A DNA stretch of 36,023 nt from NCBI GenBank assembly GCA_945889005.1, contig CAMDBI010000031.1, positions 1-36,023 of the forward strand, read 5' to 3'. Positions within the stretch are counted from its first letter, which is position 1. Each line of letters opens with the position of its first letter. Shown here one piece after another: positions 25,262 through 33,838 of this stretch. The DNA comes from Bacteroides fragilis. Lineage in GTDB: Bacteria; Bacteroidota; Bacteroidia; Bacteroidales; DTGW01. Under the pieces are notes generated by a model, which saw nothing but the letters and a program-made list of their open reading frames with translations, did no database searches and was not told the origin of the DNA. A program made the translations under genes and the position numbers.

Positions 25262-26524
25262 ATGGTTTTTGAAAAAGTTTTTGATAAAATTAGAATTTTA
25301 TCAAATGCTGCAAAATATGATGTTTCGTGCGCATCGAGTGGTGTAAAACGTTCTAACAATGGAGCCGGGCTTGGAAATACTACAGCAATGGGTATTTGTC
25401 ATAGTTTTGCCGAAGATGGGCGCTGTGTTTCGTTGCTAAAGCTTATGCTTACCAATCATTGTATTTACGATTGTGCTTATTGTTTCAACAGGCGAAGCAA
25501 CGATATTGAACGAACTACTTTTACCGTTAGCGAAGTGGTAGGACTTACCATCGATTTTTACAGACGAAATTACATTGAAGGGCTTTTTTTAAGCTCAGGA
25601 GTTATATTGAATCCCGATTATACAATGTCGCAACTAACCAAAGTTGCTCGTACACTAAGAACTGAACATAATTTCAATGCTTATATACATTTGAAAAGTA
25701 TTCCAGGTGCATCATCCGAACTTATTAGAGAGGCTGGATTGTATGCCGATCGCCTGAGTGTAAATATTGAAATACCTTCTGAAGGAAATTTAAAATTACT
25801 TGCTCCCGAAAAGAATTATCAATCTATTTTACAACCGATGAATTATATTTCACAAGGAATACTTGAAAGTAAAGAAGAAGCTGGGAAATCGAGGTACATT
25901 AAGAAGTTCTCGCCATCGGGGCAAAGTACTCAATTGATTATTGGCGCTACACCCGACAACGACAAGCAGATACTTGGCATGGCATCAGGATTGTATAGTC
26001 TTCAGAAGTTGAAAAGGGTTTATTATTCGGGGTATATATCGGTAAATCAAAACGATAGCAGGTTGCCTGTATTGACCGAACCTCCCATGGTTAGGGAACA
26101 TAGACTTTATCAGGCCGATTGGCTTATGCGGTTCTACAATTTCACGGTCGACGAGATTGTTAATGACGCTTATCCAAACCTCGATTTGGAACTCGACCCA
26201 AAGATTTGCTATGCTTTACGTCATCCCGAATTATTTCCAATTGACATTAATAAAGCCGATTACGAGACTATTCTTCGGATTCCAGGAATAGGTCCACGGT
26301 CGGCACAACTAATTGTTACATCGCGCCGATTTGGACGGATTTCGGCGTGGCAATTAAAAAAAATGGGTGTTGTAATGAAACGTGCAAAATACTTTATTAC
26401 TTGTGGCGAGCTTGTGGCCATGACTGTAAATGAGCTTACTCCTGAGAAAGTCCGTCGTGAGCTGGTTACAGATTATGGGAAACCCCAAATGCTCAAAAAT
26501 CATGGTCAATTGAGCTTGTTTTGA
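25262..26524 (+). CDS. Radical SAM protein, putative DNA modification/repair
   Basis: The radical-SAM cluster motif C67-IYD-C71-AY-C74 is intact, in the order expected for binding a [4Fe-4S] cluster and S-adenosylmethionine. The sequence (SCASSGVKRSNNGAG, CHSFAEDGRCVSLLKLM) resembles the family described as putative DNA modification/repair radical SAM (TIGR03916-type). A C-terminal helix-hairpin-helix (about 330-372, IPGIGPRSA at 340-348) supports binding to nucleic acid. Its partner gene begins 80 bp downstream. The substrate and reaction are unknown. Confidence 0.88.
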   Translation: MVFEKVFDKIRILSNAAKYDVSCASSGVKRSNNGAGLGNTTAMGICHSFAEDGRCVSLLKLMLTNHCIYDCAYCFNRRSNDIERTTFTVSEVVGLTIDFYRRNYIEGLFLSSGVILNPDYTMSQLTKVARTLRTEHNFNAYIHLKSIPGASSELIREAGLYADRLSVNIEIPSEGNLKLLAPEKNYQSILQPMNYISQGILESKEEAGKSRYIKKFSPSGQSTQLIIGATPDNDKQILGMASGLYSLQKLKRVYYSGYISVNQNDSRLPVLTEPPMVREHRLYQADWLMRFYNFTVDEIVNDAYPNLDLELDPKICYALRHPELFPIDINKADYETILRIPGIGPRSAQLIVTSRRFGRISAWQLKKMGVVMKRAKYFITCGELVAMTVNELTPEKVRRELVTDYGKPQMLKNHGQLSLF

Positions 26525-26536
26525 AAACCCAATTAA

Positions 26537-26593
26537 ACACAGTGACACAGCAACACAGAGATGTTGAAATATTTCTGTGTCGCTGTGTTTTTT
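26537..26593. repeat. Triple 8-bp repeat and hairpin between the DNA-metabolism pair
   Basis: ACACAGNN is present three times in tandem (26537, 26545, 26553). The last two units pair imperfectly with TTTCTGTGTCGCTGTGT (26572-26588), followed by TTTTT. It could act as an attenuating terminator between the two genes, or be a dispersed repeat of the kind common in Bacteroidota spacers. Confidence 0.5.
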
Positions 26594-26604
26594 AGTTTAA
26601 TTTT

Positions 26605-27378
26605 ATGCAGATATATAGTTACGATAAGACTTTTGAAGGTTTTTTAACATTGGTATTCGAAGCCTATGAAACCAAGTGTTTTCCTCAGCGTATAGTCGAT
26701 TTTAGATCGGTTCAGAATAGTATTTTTGCGCCATCATTTCGGGTACATACTCAGGAAGAGAAAGCAAAACGAGTATATAATTCACTTAAAGCACGATTGC
26801 ACAAGAATAGTTTTAATATGATTTATCATGTATTTCTATCTGAGATCGACAATTGTGAAATGCTTTTGCTGCAATACATACGTTTGGTATTTGATTCGAA
26901 GGAGCGAATAGAGGCCGATTTTCGAAACGAAACAGTATTGCAGTTGCTCAAAAATGAAAGAAAAATTGTTCGAGAAGCACTAAGGATACAAATGTTTATT
27001 AGGTTTCAAAAGACCATCGACGATCTGTATTTTGCGCCCTTCGATCCCCAATACAATGTATTACCGCTCGTAATACCTCATTTTAAAGATCGGTTTTCGG
27101 ATCAGAAATGGATTATATACGATACTCGCCGAAATTATGGTTTTTACTACAACTTGAAGGATTGTACAGAAATGACCCTTGATAGCCAAGGCGTCGATTT
27201 GAGCTCTGGAAAAGTTAAAAATGAATTGCTTGCTAAGGAAGAAATGGAATTGCAACGATTGTGGAAAAGCTACTTCGATAATATTGCCATTAAAGAGCGC
27301 TGTAACCTGAAACTGCATGTGCAATTTCTTCCTAAGCGTTTTTGGAAATATTTGCCCGAAAAACATCGAACAAATTAA
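26605..27378 (+). CDS. DUF4130-type DNA metabolism partner protein, 257 aa
   Basis: The protein (YSYDKTFEGFLTLVFEAYETK at the start; RIEADFRNETVLQLLKNERKIVREALRIQMFIRFQKT in the middle; DTRRNYGFYYNLKDCTEMTL, then a basic C-terminus ending HRTN) matches the TIGR03915/DUF4130 family. The family usually lies next to the radical SAM partner and is sometimes fused to uracil-DNA glycosylase. No glycosylase domain is present here. It is basic and cytoplasmic. A role in repairing or modifying DNA with its neighbour is an inference from this association. Confidence 0.87.
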   Translation: MQIYSYDKTFEGFLTLVFEAYETKCFPQRIVDFRSVQNSIFAPSFRVHTQEEKAKRVYNSLKARLHKNSFNMIYHVFLSEIDNCEMLLLQYIRLVFDSKERIEADFRNETVLQLLKNERKIVREALRIQMFIRFQKTIDDLYFAPFDPQYNVLPLVIPHFKDRFSDQKWIIYDTRRNYGFYYNLKDCTEMTLDSQGVDLSSGKVKNELLAKEEMELQRLWKSYFDNIAIKERCNLKLHVQFLPKRFWKYLPEKHRTN

Positions 27379-27431
27379 TAGAATGGATTTTTATAATTAA
27401 CAAAAAAAGTGTTTATATTGCCAAAAGTTTT

Positions 27432-27462
27432 TTTGAAAAAAAGAAACTGTTTAATATATTTA
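27432..27462 (+). promoter_or_regulatory. Promoter candidate for the TPR protein gene
   Basis: TTTG (27432-27435) and TATATTTA (27455-27462) are 19 bp apart. The -7 element differs from TAnnTTTG only at the last base, and lies 23 bp before the start at 27486. Confidence 0.5.
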
Positions 27463-27485
27463 CAATCAATAATTTAAAATTTATT

Positions 27486-28475
27486 ATGAAAAGAATTGCT
27501 GGAATTTTTTTAATTGCTTTGTTTACACTAGGTGTTTGCAGTGCTCAGACAAAGAACGATGCTATTTTATTGTACAATAGTGCTATTGGACTCATGAAAA
27601 CCAATGCGGTACAGGCAATAGATTCGATAGAATTGTGTATAAAAATATGTGATCAAATAGGCGATTCGGCTGCAAGTGTAAAAGAAACGGCAATTGCTAT
27701 AGCTCCAGAGATATATTATCAAAAAGCTTACACATTGTATAGTGTTGAAAAGAAAATTCCTGAATCGTTACAGGCATCGAAAGAAGCAATGATGGTTGCA
27801 GAAAAGTTTACAAGCGATAAAACCAAGGATAAACTCAATAAACTGATGGCCTTGGCATATAACAATATGGCTGTTGGTTATTTGAAAGCTAACGATGCTG
27901 CAAATGCTGTGAAAGCGTTTGATTCACTTTTTACAATAAATCCTGAAAACTATAAGGCTTTATACAATAAATCAATAGCATATTCGAAATTGAATGATAA
28001 TGTAAAATATGTTGAAACTATTGATTTGTTTATTGAAAAGGCAAAAGAGGTAAATGATACTGATCAAATTTCTAAAGTTCAAAATGCAGCAATGGCATAT
28101 TTGAAAAGTGTTGGTAATAAAGCTAATAAAGCAAACAAATTAACTGATGCTTTAGATTTATTTACAACAGCTTCAAAATACGGCAATGATAAAGATTTGT
28201 ATTATAGTTTGGCAAATGTTCAAAATAAACGAAAACAGTATGACGAAGCACTTTCCAATGCTCAAAAAGGTTTAGAAATGGAAACAGGAACACCTGAAGC
28301 TAAGGCAAAGTATAATTGGGAAATAGCGGAAGCATACAATGGTAAAAATGAAGTTGAGAAAGCTTGTAATGCATATAAAGAAGCATCTTTTGGTGCATTT
28401 GTTGAAGGCTCGAAAGCTCAAAGAACCAATCTAAAATGCCCGGGTGCAGATCCAGCACCTGCGCCAAAGAAATAG
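27486..28475 (+). CDS. Secreted TPR-repeat protein, 329 aa
   Basis: The frame is open from 27342, overlapping the previous gene, but a normal signal peptide (MKRIAGIFLIALFTLGVCSAQ) begins at 27486, which I take as the start. Helical repeats with TPR character follow (for example NNMAVGYLKANDAANAVKAF, then NPENYKALYNKSIAYSKL, and a third set near the end including KRKQYDEALSNAQKGLEME). It should be a periplasmic protein-protein interaction scaffold. It ends in a Pro/Ala/Lys tail. It is followed by a strong terminator. Partners are unknown. Confidence 0.85.
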   Translation: MKRIAGIFLIALFTLGVCSAQTKNDAILLYNSAIGLMKTNAVQAIDSIELCIKICDQIGDSAASVKETAIAIAPEIYYQKAYTLYSVEKKIPESLQASKEAMMVAEKFTSDKTKDKLNKLMALAYNNMAVGYLKANDAANAVKAFDSLFTINPENYKALYNKSIAYSKLNDNVKYVETIDLFIEKAKEVNDTDQISKVQNAAMAYLKSVGNKANKANKLTDALDLFTTASKYGNDKDLYYSLANVQNKRKQYDEALSNAQKGLEMETGTPEAKAKYNWEIAEAYNGKNEVEKACNAYKEASFGAFVEGSKAQRTNLKCPGADPAPAPKK

Positions 28476-28490
28476 TTTGAAAAATATACA

Positions 28491-28524
28491 AAAAAAGCCG
28501 CTAAATCAATTTAGCGGCTTTTTT
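28491..28524. terminator. Bidirectional intrinsic terminator
   Basis: A 16-bp stem, positions 28491-28506 with 28509-28524, has the core AGCCGCTAAAT/ATTTAGCGGCT flanked by A and T runs. It separates the TPR gene (plus) from the convergent phosphohexomutase (minus). Confidence 0.92.
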
Positions 28525-28542
28525 TATGTTATGTGAGATTGA

Positions 28543-30279
28543 TTATAGACTCAAATCTTTTTTAATAGCTCCGATTTTTTCTTCCAATTGTTTATTTACA
28601 GTTGTATACTGCCCTTTATTGCTCATTGCAGCTTTGGTTCCTACATAGAACTTAATCTTAGGTTCTGTACCACTTGGACGAACAGTTATTTTTGTACCAT
28701 CAGCAGTAAGAAATTGTAATACATTCGATTTGGGTAATGCAATCGCTTTTTCAGCTTTGGATTTTAGATTTGTCTGTTTTTGTGTTTGGTAATCGAAAAG
28801 TTCAATTACTTCAGATCCGGCCAACGATTTTGGAGGATTGACTCGATAATCTTCCATCATTTTTTGAATTTCTTCGGCTCCTTCTTTGCCTTTTTTAGTA
28901 ACGTTGATAAGCGCTTCTTTGTATAGCCCGAATTTTTCGTAGATATCGAGTAGAATGTCGAACATAGTTTTGCCTTGTTCCTTAGCCCATACAGCTGCTT
29001 CTGCAATTAGAGCGCAAGCCATAACGGCATCTTTGTCGCGAACAAATTCGCCGGCAAGGTATCCATAGCTCTCTTCGCCACCACCAATAAAAGTCTTTTT
29101 ACCTTCATTTTCTTTAATTACTTCGGCTATAAATTTGAATCCGGTAAGTACGTCGAAATATTCTACACCAAAGGTCTTGCTCATTTCGGCGATAAGTTCG
29201 GTTGTAACTATGGTCTTAACAATGTATTCTTTGCCTGTTAATTTGCCATTTTCTTTCCATTTGGTCAGAAGGTAGTAAATTAGTACAGAACCAGTTTGGT
29301 TGCCGTTGAGTAGCATGAAATTGCCCGAATTGTCGCGTACAGCTATACCCACTCGGTCGGCATCGGGATCGGTTGCCATCACAAGGTCGGCTCCAGTGGT
29401 TTTTGCTTTCTCGATTGCTAACGATAGAGCGTCTGATTCTTCGGGGTTGGGCGATTTAACGGTTGGGAAATTTCCATCGGAAATATCTTGTTCGGGAACA
29501 TTGATAATATTGGTAAAACCCATTTTATTGAGGATCATAGGAACCAATTTTACGCCTGTACCGTGAATAGGAGTGTATACGATTTTTATATCCTTGTGCT
29601 TGGCAATGAGTTCAGGAATAAGCGACAATGCTTTAATTTTGTCGGTGTAAATTTCGTCAATTTCACTTCCAATACTTGTTATCAACGATTTATTTCCGTC
29701 AAACTTAACTTCGTTAATACTTTTGATCTTGTTTACTTCTGCAATAATATTGTTGTCGTGAGGTGCAACAATTTGTCCACCGTCGTTCCAGTATACTTTG
29801 TATCCGTTGTATTCTTTGGGATTGTGCGATGCTGTAACAACAACGCCACTCTGGCAGCCAAAGTGACGAATGGCAAACGACAATTCGGGGGTTGGGCGTA
29901 GCGATTCGAAGAGATATACTTTAAACCCATTGGCTGTAAATACATTGGCGGTTGTTTCGGCAAACAAACGGCTATTGTTGCGGCTATCGTGAGCAATGGC
30001 AACTTTTATTTCTTTTTGGCCTTCAAACTGTTTTTTAATATAGTTGCAAAGTCCTTGGGTGGCAGCTCCAACAGTGTAAATATTCATGCGATTGGTGCCT
30101 GCACCCATAATGCCACGTAAACCACCGGTTCCAAATTCCAGATCGCGGTAAAAACATTCGATCAGTTCTTTCTCATCGCCTTTTAAAAGTTTTTCAACTT
30201 CGGTGCGTGTTTGAGCATCGTATTTTTCGCTAAGCCACGAATTGGCTCTTTTTTTTATATCTTCAATTATTTCTGCCAT
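28543..30279 (-). CDS. Phospho-sugar mutase (phosphoglucomutase/phosphomannomutase family)
   Basis: Interconverts hexose-1- and 6-phosphates; the 578-aa length fits the PgcA/PGM2-like type. The catalytic serine S151 is in TASHNPKEYNGYK, the metal loop in DPDADRVGIAV, the sugar-binding loop in GGGEESYGYL and the phosphate-binding loop in RPSGTEPKIKFYV. It is the last gene of the nucleotide-sugar cluster, where it can supply glucose-1-phosphate for RfbA and for UDP-glucose synthesis. Substrate specificity (glucose or mannose) cannot be read from sequence alone. Confidence 0.93.
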   Translation of the reverse strand: MAEIIEDIKKRANSWLSEKYDAQTRTEVEKLLKGDEKELIECFYRDLEFGTGGLRGIMGAGTNRMNIYTVGAATQGLCNYIKKQFEGQKEIKVAIAHDSRNNSRLFAETTANVFTANGFKVYLFESLRPTPELSFAIRHFGCQSGVVVTASHNPKEYNGYKVYWNDGGQIVAPHDNNIIAEVNKIKSINEVKFDGNKSLITSIGSEIDEIYTDKIKALSLIPELIAKHKDIKIVYTPIHGTGVKLVPMILNKMGFTNIINVPEQDISDGNFPTVKSPNPEESDALSLAIEKAKTTGADLVMATDPDADRVGIAVRDNSGNFMLLNGNQTGSVLIYYLLTKWKENGKLTGKEYIVKTIVTTELIAEMSKTFGVEYFDVLTGFKFIAEVIKENEGKKTFIGGGEESYGYLAGEFVRDKDAVMACALIAEAAVWAKEQGKTMFDILLDIYEKFGLYKEALINVTKKGKEGAEEIQKMMEDYRVNPPKSLAGSEVIELFDYQTQKQTNLKSKAEKAIALPKSNVLQFLTADGTKITVRPSGTEPKIKFYVGTKAAMSNKGQYTTVNKQLEEKIGAIKKDLSL

Positions 30280-30327
30280 AATATTTTTTTTTCTTAATTT
30301 ACGAATAATTTTTTTTCTAAATAAGGC

Positions 30328-31188
30328 TTACATTTTATGTATACAAAGCTGTAAACTTGTTTCCCACCAAGGGATTTCGATATTGAAATCCGATTTTATT
30401 TTTGCTTTATTGAGCACGCTATAAGCCGGACGATTTGCTGGAAGCGGGTATTGATGTGTTTCAATGGGCTTTATTTTACACGATGTATTGCCTTTCATTT
30501 GTGCAATTTTAAGTGCAAAATCGTACCAACTGCATACTCCTTCATTCGAGAAGTGATAAATACCGCCTTTTCTATTGGGTGTGTCTTTGAGTTGATTTAC
30601 TATTTGTAGAATAGTATTTGCTAAATCTGCAGCATATGTGGGGCTTCCTATTTGATCAAAGATCATTCCAATTTCTGGTCGTTCGGACGATAAACGAATT
30701 ACTGTTTTTACAAAGTTATTGCCAAATGAGCTGTACAACCACGAAGTACGAATTACTAACGATCGTTCGTCTTTCTGAGCTTCAATTTCACCTTCAAGTT
30801 TTGTACGGCCATAGGCTGACTGTGGATTAACTTTATCAGTTTCTTTATATGGCAAGTGAGCCGTGCCATCAAATACATAATCGGTCGAAACATGTATAAG
30901 CCGAGCATTATTTACAATGCAACATTCGACAAGATTCTTTACAGCTGTGGCATTTATAAGTGTGGCTGTTTGTGTGTCGGTCTCTGCTTTGTCTACAGCA
31001 GTATATGCTGCGCAATTAATCACAAACAAAGGTTTTTCGACATCAAAAAGCTTGTTTAGTTGTTCATTGTTTGTTATATCGAGGGTGTCGACATCGTGAA
31101 ACAGAAATTGAAAGGTTCGGTAATTGCTAGCCAATACTTTTAATTCGTTTCCTAATTGACCATTTGAGCCTGTAACGAGAATTTTCAT
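30328..31188 (-). CDS. rfbD: dTDP-4-dehydrorhamnose reductase
   Basis: Final step of dTDP-L-rhamnose synthesis. The Rossmann motif GSNGQLGNEL (7-16), STDYVFDGTA and the SDR pair YGRTKLEGE (Tyr...Lys) are present; the C-terminus contains NRPAYSVLNKAK, typical of RmlD. 286 aa, normal length. Located between rfbC and the mutase gene, with a heptamer array just upstream of its start. Confidence 0.95.
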   Translation of the reverse strand: MKILVTGSNGQLGNELKVLASNYRTFQFLFHDVDTLDITNNEQLNKLFDVEKPLFVINCAAYTAVDKAETDTQTATLINATAVKNLVECCIVNNARLIHVSTDYVFDGTAHLPYKETDKVNPQSAYGRTKLEGEIEAQKDERSLVIRTSWLYSSFGNNFVKTVIRLSSERPEIGMIFDQIGSPTYAADLANTILQIVNQLKDTPNRKGGIYHFSNEGVCSWYDFALKIAQMKGNTSCKIKPIETHQYPLPANRPAYSVLNKAKIKSDFNIEIPWWETSLQLCIHKM

Positions 31189-31195
31189 TTTAAAA

Positions 31196-31230
31196 ATTGT
31201 CTATTGTCTATTATCTATTGTCTATTATCT
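31196..31230. repeat. Heptamer tandem array between rfbC and rfbD
   Basis: Five 7-bp units ATTRTCT begin at 31196, 31203, 31210, 31217 and 31224, with the order G, G, A, G, A at the variable base. It lies 7 bp upstream of the rfbD start codon, in the leader of that gene. Confidence 0.7.
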
Positions 31231-31251
31231 ATTTCAATATTCAATAATCAA

Positions 31252-31800
31252 TTAAAACGGTATTTCAGCATCTTTGAACATTGGAAGCGAAGCGTCTCGT
31301 GGCGATTGAATGGCTTTTGCTGGATCGACACCCCAATCGATTGCCAAAGCAGGATCGTTGAAGTTGAAACCTCTTTCGGCAGATGGGTTGTAGGGCGCAT
31401 CGATTTTGTATAGTACGGTTGCCAATTCGCTCAAAACTGAAAATCCATGAGCAAATCCTTTAGGAACAAGCAATTGTTTGCGGTTTTCTTCGCTTAGTTC
31501 TACACCAAACCAATGGCCAAATGTAGGACTATTGCGGCGGCAATCGACAGCAACATCGTAAATGCTACCATGGATGGCCCTTACAAGTTTTGTTTGTACA
31601 CTATCGCCAATTTGATAATGCATTCCACGTATTACACCATAAGTTGATTTTGATTGATTGTCTTGCATAAAATCAAATTTCAATCCAACTTTGGCAAATT
31701 CTTCTTCACTATAACCAACTAAAAAATATCCTCTATTGTCGGGGAAAAACGAGGGTTCAATTACAAAAAGATCTTGTATGGGTGTTTCTACTAATTTCAC
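31252..31800 (-). CDS. rfbC: dTDP-4-dehydrorhamnose 3,5-epimerase
   Basis: Cupin-fold epimerase. The sequence has FPDNRGYF, RGMHYQ (catalytic His region), DVAVDCRRNSPTFGHW and LVPKGFAHGFSVLSE, all typical of RmlC. 182 aa, full length. It lies 60 bp after rfbA and 63 bp before rfbD. Confidence 0.96.
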   Translation of the reverse strand: MKLVETPIQDLFVIEPSFFPDNRGYFLVGYSEEEFAKVGLKFDFMQDNQSKSTYGVIRGMHYQIGDSVQTKLVRAIHGSIYDVAVDCRRNSPTFGHWFGVELSEENRKQLLVPKGFAHGFSVLSELATVLYKIDAPYNPSAERGFNFNDPALAIDWGVDPAKAIQSPRDASLPMFKDAEIPF

Positions 31801-31860
31801 TTTGTTAATTATGAATTATTTATGATAAATTGCCTTTTTACTTTATATCGTTATAACTTA

Positions 31861-32745
31861 TTAAGACTTTGTTGAAATTTTCTCGTTTGCCAAATCGATT
31901 AGGTATTTTCCGTATTCGTTGTTTTTCATGGTATTGCCGATCTCAAGCAATTGCTCTTTGTTAATAAATCCTTTTAAATAGGCTATTTCCTCGACGCACG
32001 ATACTTTTAGACCTTGACGTTTTTCGACTGTTTGAATAAAATTAGATGCTTCGAGTAAGCTATCGTGTGTACCTGTATCGAGCCAAGCGTGACCACGACC
32101 AAGAAGCTGTACTTTTAATCGTTTTTCATTTAAATATAAACGGTTTAAGTCTGTAATTTCAAGTTCTCCACGTGGTGAAGGTTTCAAATTTTTTGCTTTT
32201 TGAACCACATCATTTCCATAGAAGTACAAACCAACTACAGCATAATTCGATTTAGGATCTTTGGGTTTTTCTTCGAGACTAAGGGCATTCCAATCGTTGT
32301 CAAATTCGACAACTCCATAGCGTTCTGGATCACGAACATAGTAGCCGAATACAATGGCGCCATCTTTAAGTTGAGCCGACTCGGTCAATACCTTGCCAAA
32401 GCCATGTCCATAAAAAATGTTGTCGCCAAGAACTAGGCATACACTATCGTTACCAATAAACTCGTCGCCAAGAATAAATGCCTGAGCTAAGCCATCGGGC
32501 GAAGGCTGTATCTTATATTCAATACGAAGACCTAAATGAGCGCCGTCGCCCAATAAATCTTGATATAAATGAATATCTTTGGGGGTTGAAATAATTAAAA
32601 TTTCTCTTATACCTGCAAGCATCAATACCGATAATGGATAATAAATCATTGGTTTGTCGTAAACCGGTATGATTTGTTTGGAAATACTTTTTGTTATAGG
32701 ATAAAGTCTGGTTCCAGCGCCTCCAGCTAAGATGATACCTTTCAT
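31861..32745 (-). CDS. rfbA: Glucose-1-phosphate thymidylyltransferase
   Basis: Makes dTDP-glucose from dTTP and glucose-1-phosphate. The nucleotidyltransferase signature [20 protein letters not shown] (8-27) and [11 protein letters not shown], then the LGDNIFYG segment, are intact, and the 294-aa length is typical of RmlA. The expected next gene, rfbB (4,6-dehydratase), is absent from this window. Confidence 0.96.
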   Translation of the reverse strand: MKGIILAGGAGTRLYPITKSISKQIIPVYDKPMIYYPLSVLMLAGIREILIISTPKDIHLYQDLLGDGAHLGLRIEYKIQPSPDGLAQAFILGDEFIGNDSVCLVLGDNIFYGHGFGKVLTESAQLKDGAIVFGYYVRDPERYGVVEFDNDWNALSLEEKPKDPKSNYAVVGLYFYGNDVVQKAKNLKPSPRGELEITDLNRLYLNEKRLKVQLLGRGHAWLDTGTHDSLLEASNFIQTVEKRQGLKVSCVEEIAYLKGFINKEQLLEIGNTMKNNEYGKYLIDLANEKISTKS

Positions 32746-32789
32746 GAAATGTGAATTAAAATTTTATAAATATGAAAATATTTTTTGAA

Positions 32790-33731
32790 TTAGAGTTTGA
32801 GTTTGTCTTTAAAATACTCAATAGTGTATCTAAGTCCTTCTTCTAATTGAATTTTGGGAGTCCAGCCATTGAGTTCTTTCTGTGCCAAAGTAATATCGGG
32901 TTTGCGTTGCATTGGGTCATCGGTAGGAAGGGCTTGGTAAATAATTTTTGATTTTGAACCTGTTAGGAAAATGACCTTTTCGGCAAGTTCTTTAATGGTA
33001 AATTCTCCGGGATTGCCAATATTTACAGGACCAATAAAAGAGTCGCGTGTTGCCATCATACGAATAAAGCCTTCGATAAGGTCGCTTGCATATTGAAAAC
33101 TACGTGTTTGACTGCCATCGCCATATATAGTAATATCGTGGTTTTGCAAAGCCTGAACTATAAAATTTGAAACTACGCGTCCGTCGTTGGGGTGCATTCG
33201 AGGGCCATAGGTATTGAATATGCGAACGATTTTTATTCTAACATTGTTCTGAGTATGGTAACTCATAAAAAGCGATTCGGCACAACGTTTTCCTTCGTCG
33301 TAACACGAACGGATGCCAATAGGATTTACATGTCCCCAATAATCTTCTTTTTGTGGATGTACCTCTGGGTCGCCGTACACTTCGCTTGTTGATGCTTGCA
33401 ATACTTTAGCTTTAACTCTTTTGGCAAGCCCCAGTACATTGATGGCTCCCATTACAGAGGTTTTTATTGTTTTTATCGAATTATATTGATAATGAACAGG
33501 AGAAGCTGGGCAAGCTAAATTGTAAATTTCATCTACTTCAGCGAAATAAGGCATAGTAACATCGTGCCTTACCAGCTCGAAATATTTGTAATCCATCAGA
33601 TGAATAATGTTTTCTTTTGAACCAGTGAAGTAATTGTCCATACAGATTACCTCATTTCCTTCGTTCAAAAGTCTTTCGCAAAGGTGCGAGCCCAAAAAGC
33701 CAGCACCTCCCGTAACTAATATTTTGCTCAT
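32790..33731 (-). CDS. uxs: UDP-glucuronate decarboxylase (UDP-xylose synthase)
   Basis: An extended SDR enzyme that converts UDP-glucuronate to UDP-xylose. Cofactor motif [14 protein letters not shown] (8-21), the segments [25 protein letters not shown] and RSCYDEGKR (catalytic Tyr...Lys in YDEGK) are the UXS hallmark, and distinguish it from RfbB and GalE. 313 aa. It follows ugd, which supplies its substrate, with a 101-bp gap. Confidence 0.93.
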   Translation of the reverse strand: MSKILVTGGAGFLGSHLCERLLNEGNEVICMDNYFTGSKENIIHLMDYKYFELVRHDVTMPYFAEVDEIYNLACPASPVHYQYNSIKTIKTSVMGAINVLGLAKRVKAKVLQASTSEVYGDPEVHPQKEDYWGHVNPIGIRSCYDEGKRCAESLFMSYHTQNNVRIKIVRIFNTYGPRMHPNDGRVVSNFIVQALQNHDITIYGDGSQTRSFQYASDLIEGFIRMMATRDSFIGPVNIGNPGEFTIKELAEKVIFLTGSKSKIIYQALPTDDPMQRKPDITLAQKELNGWTPKIQLEEGLRYTIEYFKDKLKL

Positions 33732-33824
33732 TTTTTAAAAAAGTTGATTAAAAAAATATTTTCAAATGACAAAAGTATAAATGTTCAAATAATAGAAATG
33801 CAAAATAAATTTTTACATTTTCAA

Positions 33825-33838
33825 ATTAGTCATTATTC
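33825..33838. repeat. Two heptamers at the ugd stop
   Basis: ATTAGTC (33825-33831) and ATTATTC (33832-33838) sit directly at the ugd stop codon (33833-33835), repeating the arrangement at the proS and larB stops. Confidence 0.5.

Noticed and set aside
27342-27485. N-terminal extension of the TPR protein
   Set aside because: It overlaps the previous gene, and the normal signal peptide begins at 27486, downstream of a good promoter.
32790-33731. Assignment as RfbB (dTDP-glucose 4,6-dehydratase)
   Set aside because: The length (313 aa) and the motifs [12 protein letters not shown] and RSCYDEGKR are those of UDP-xylose synthase.
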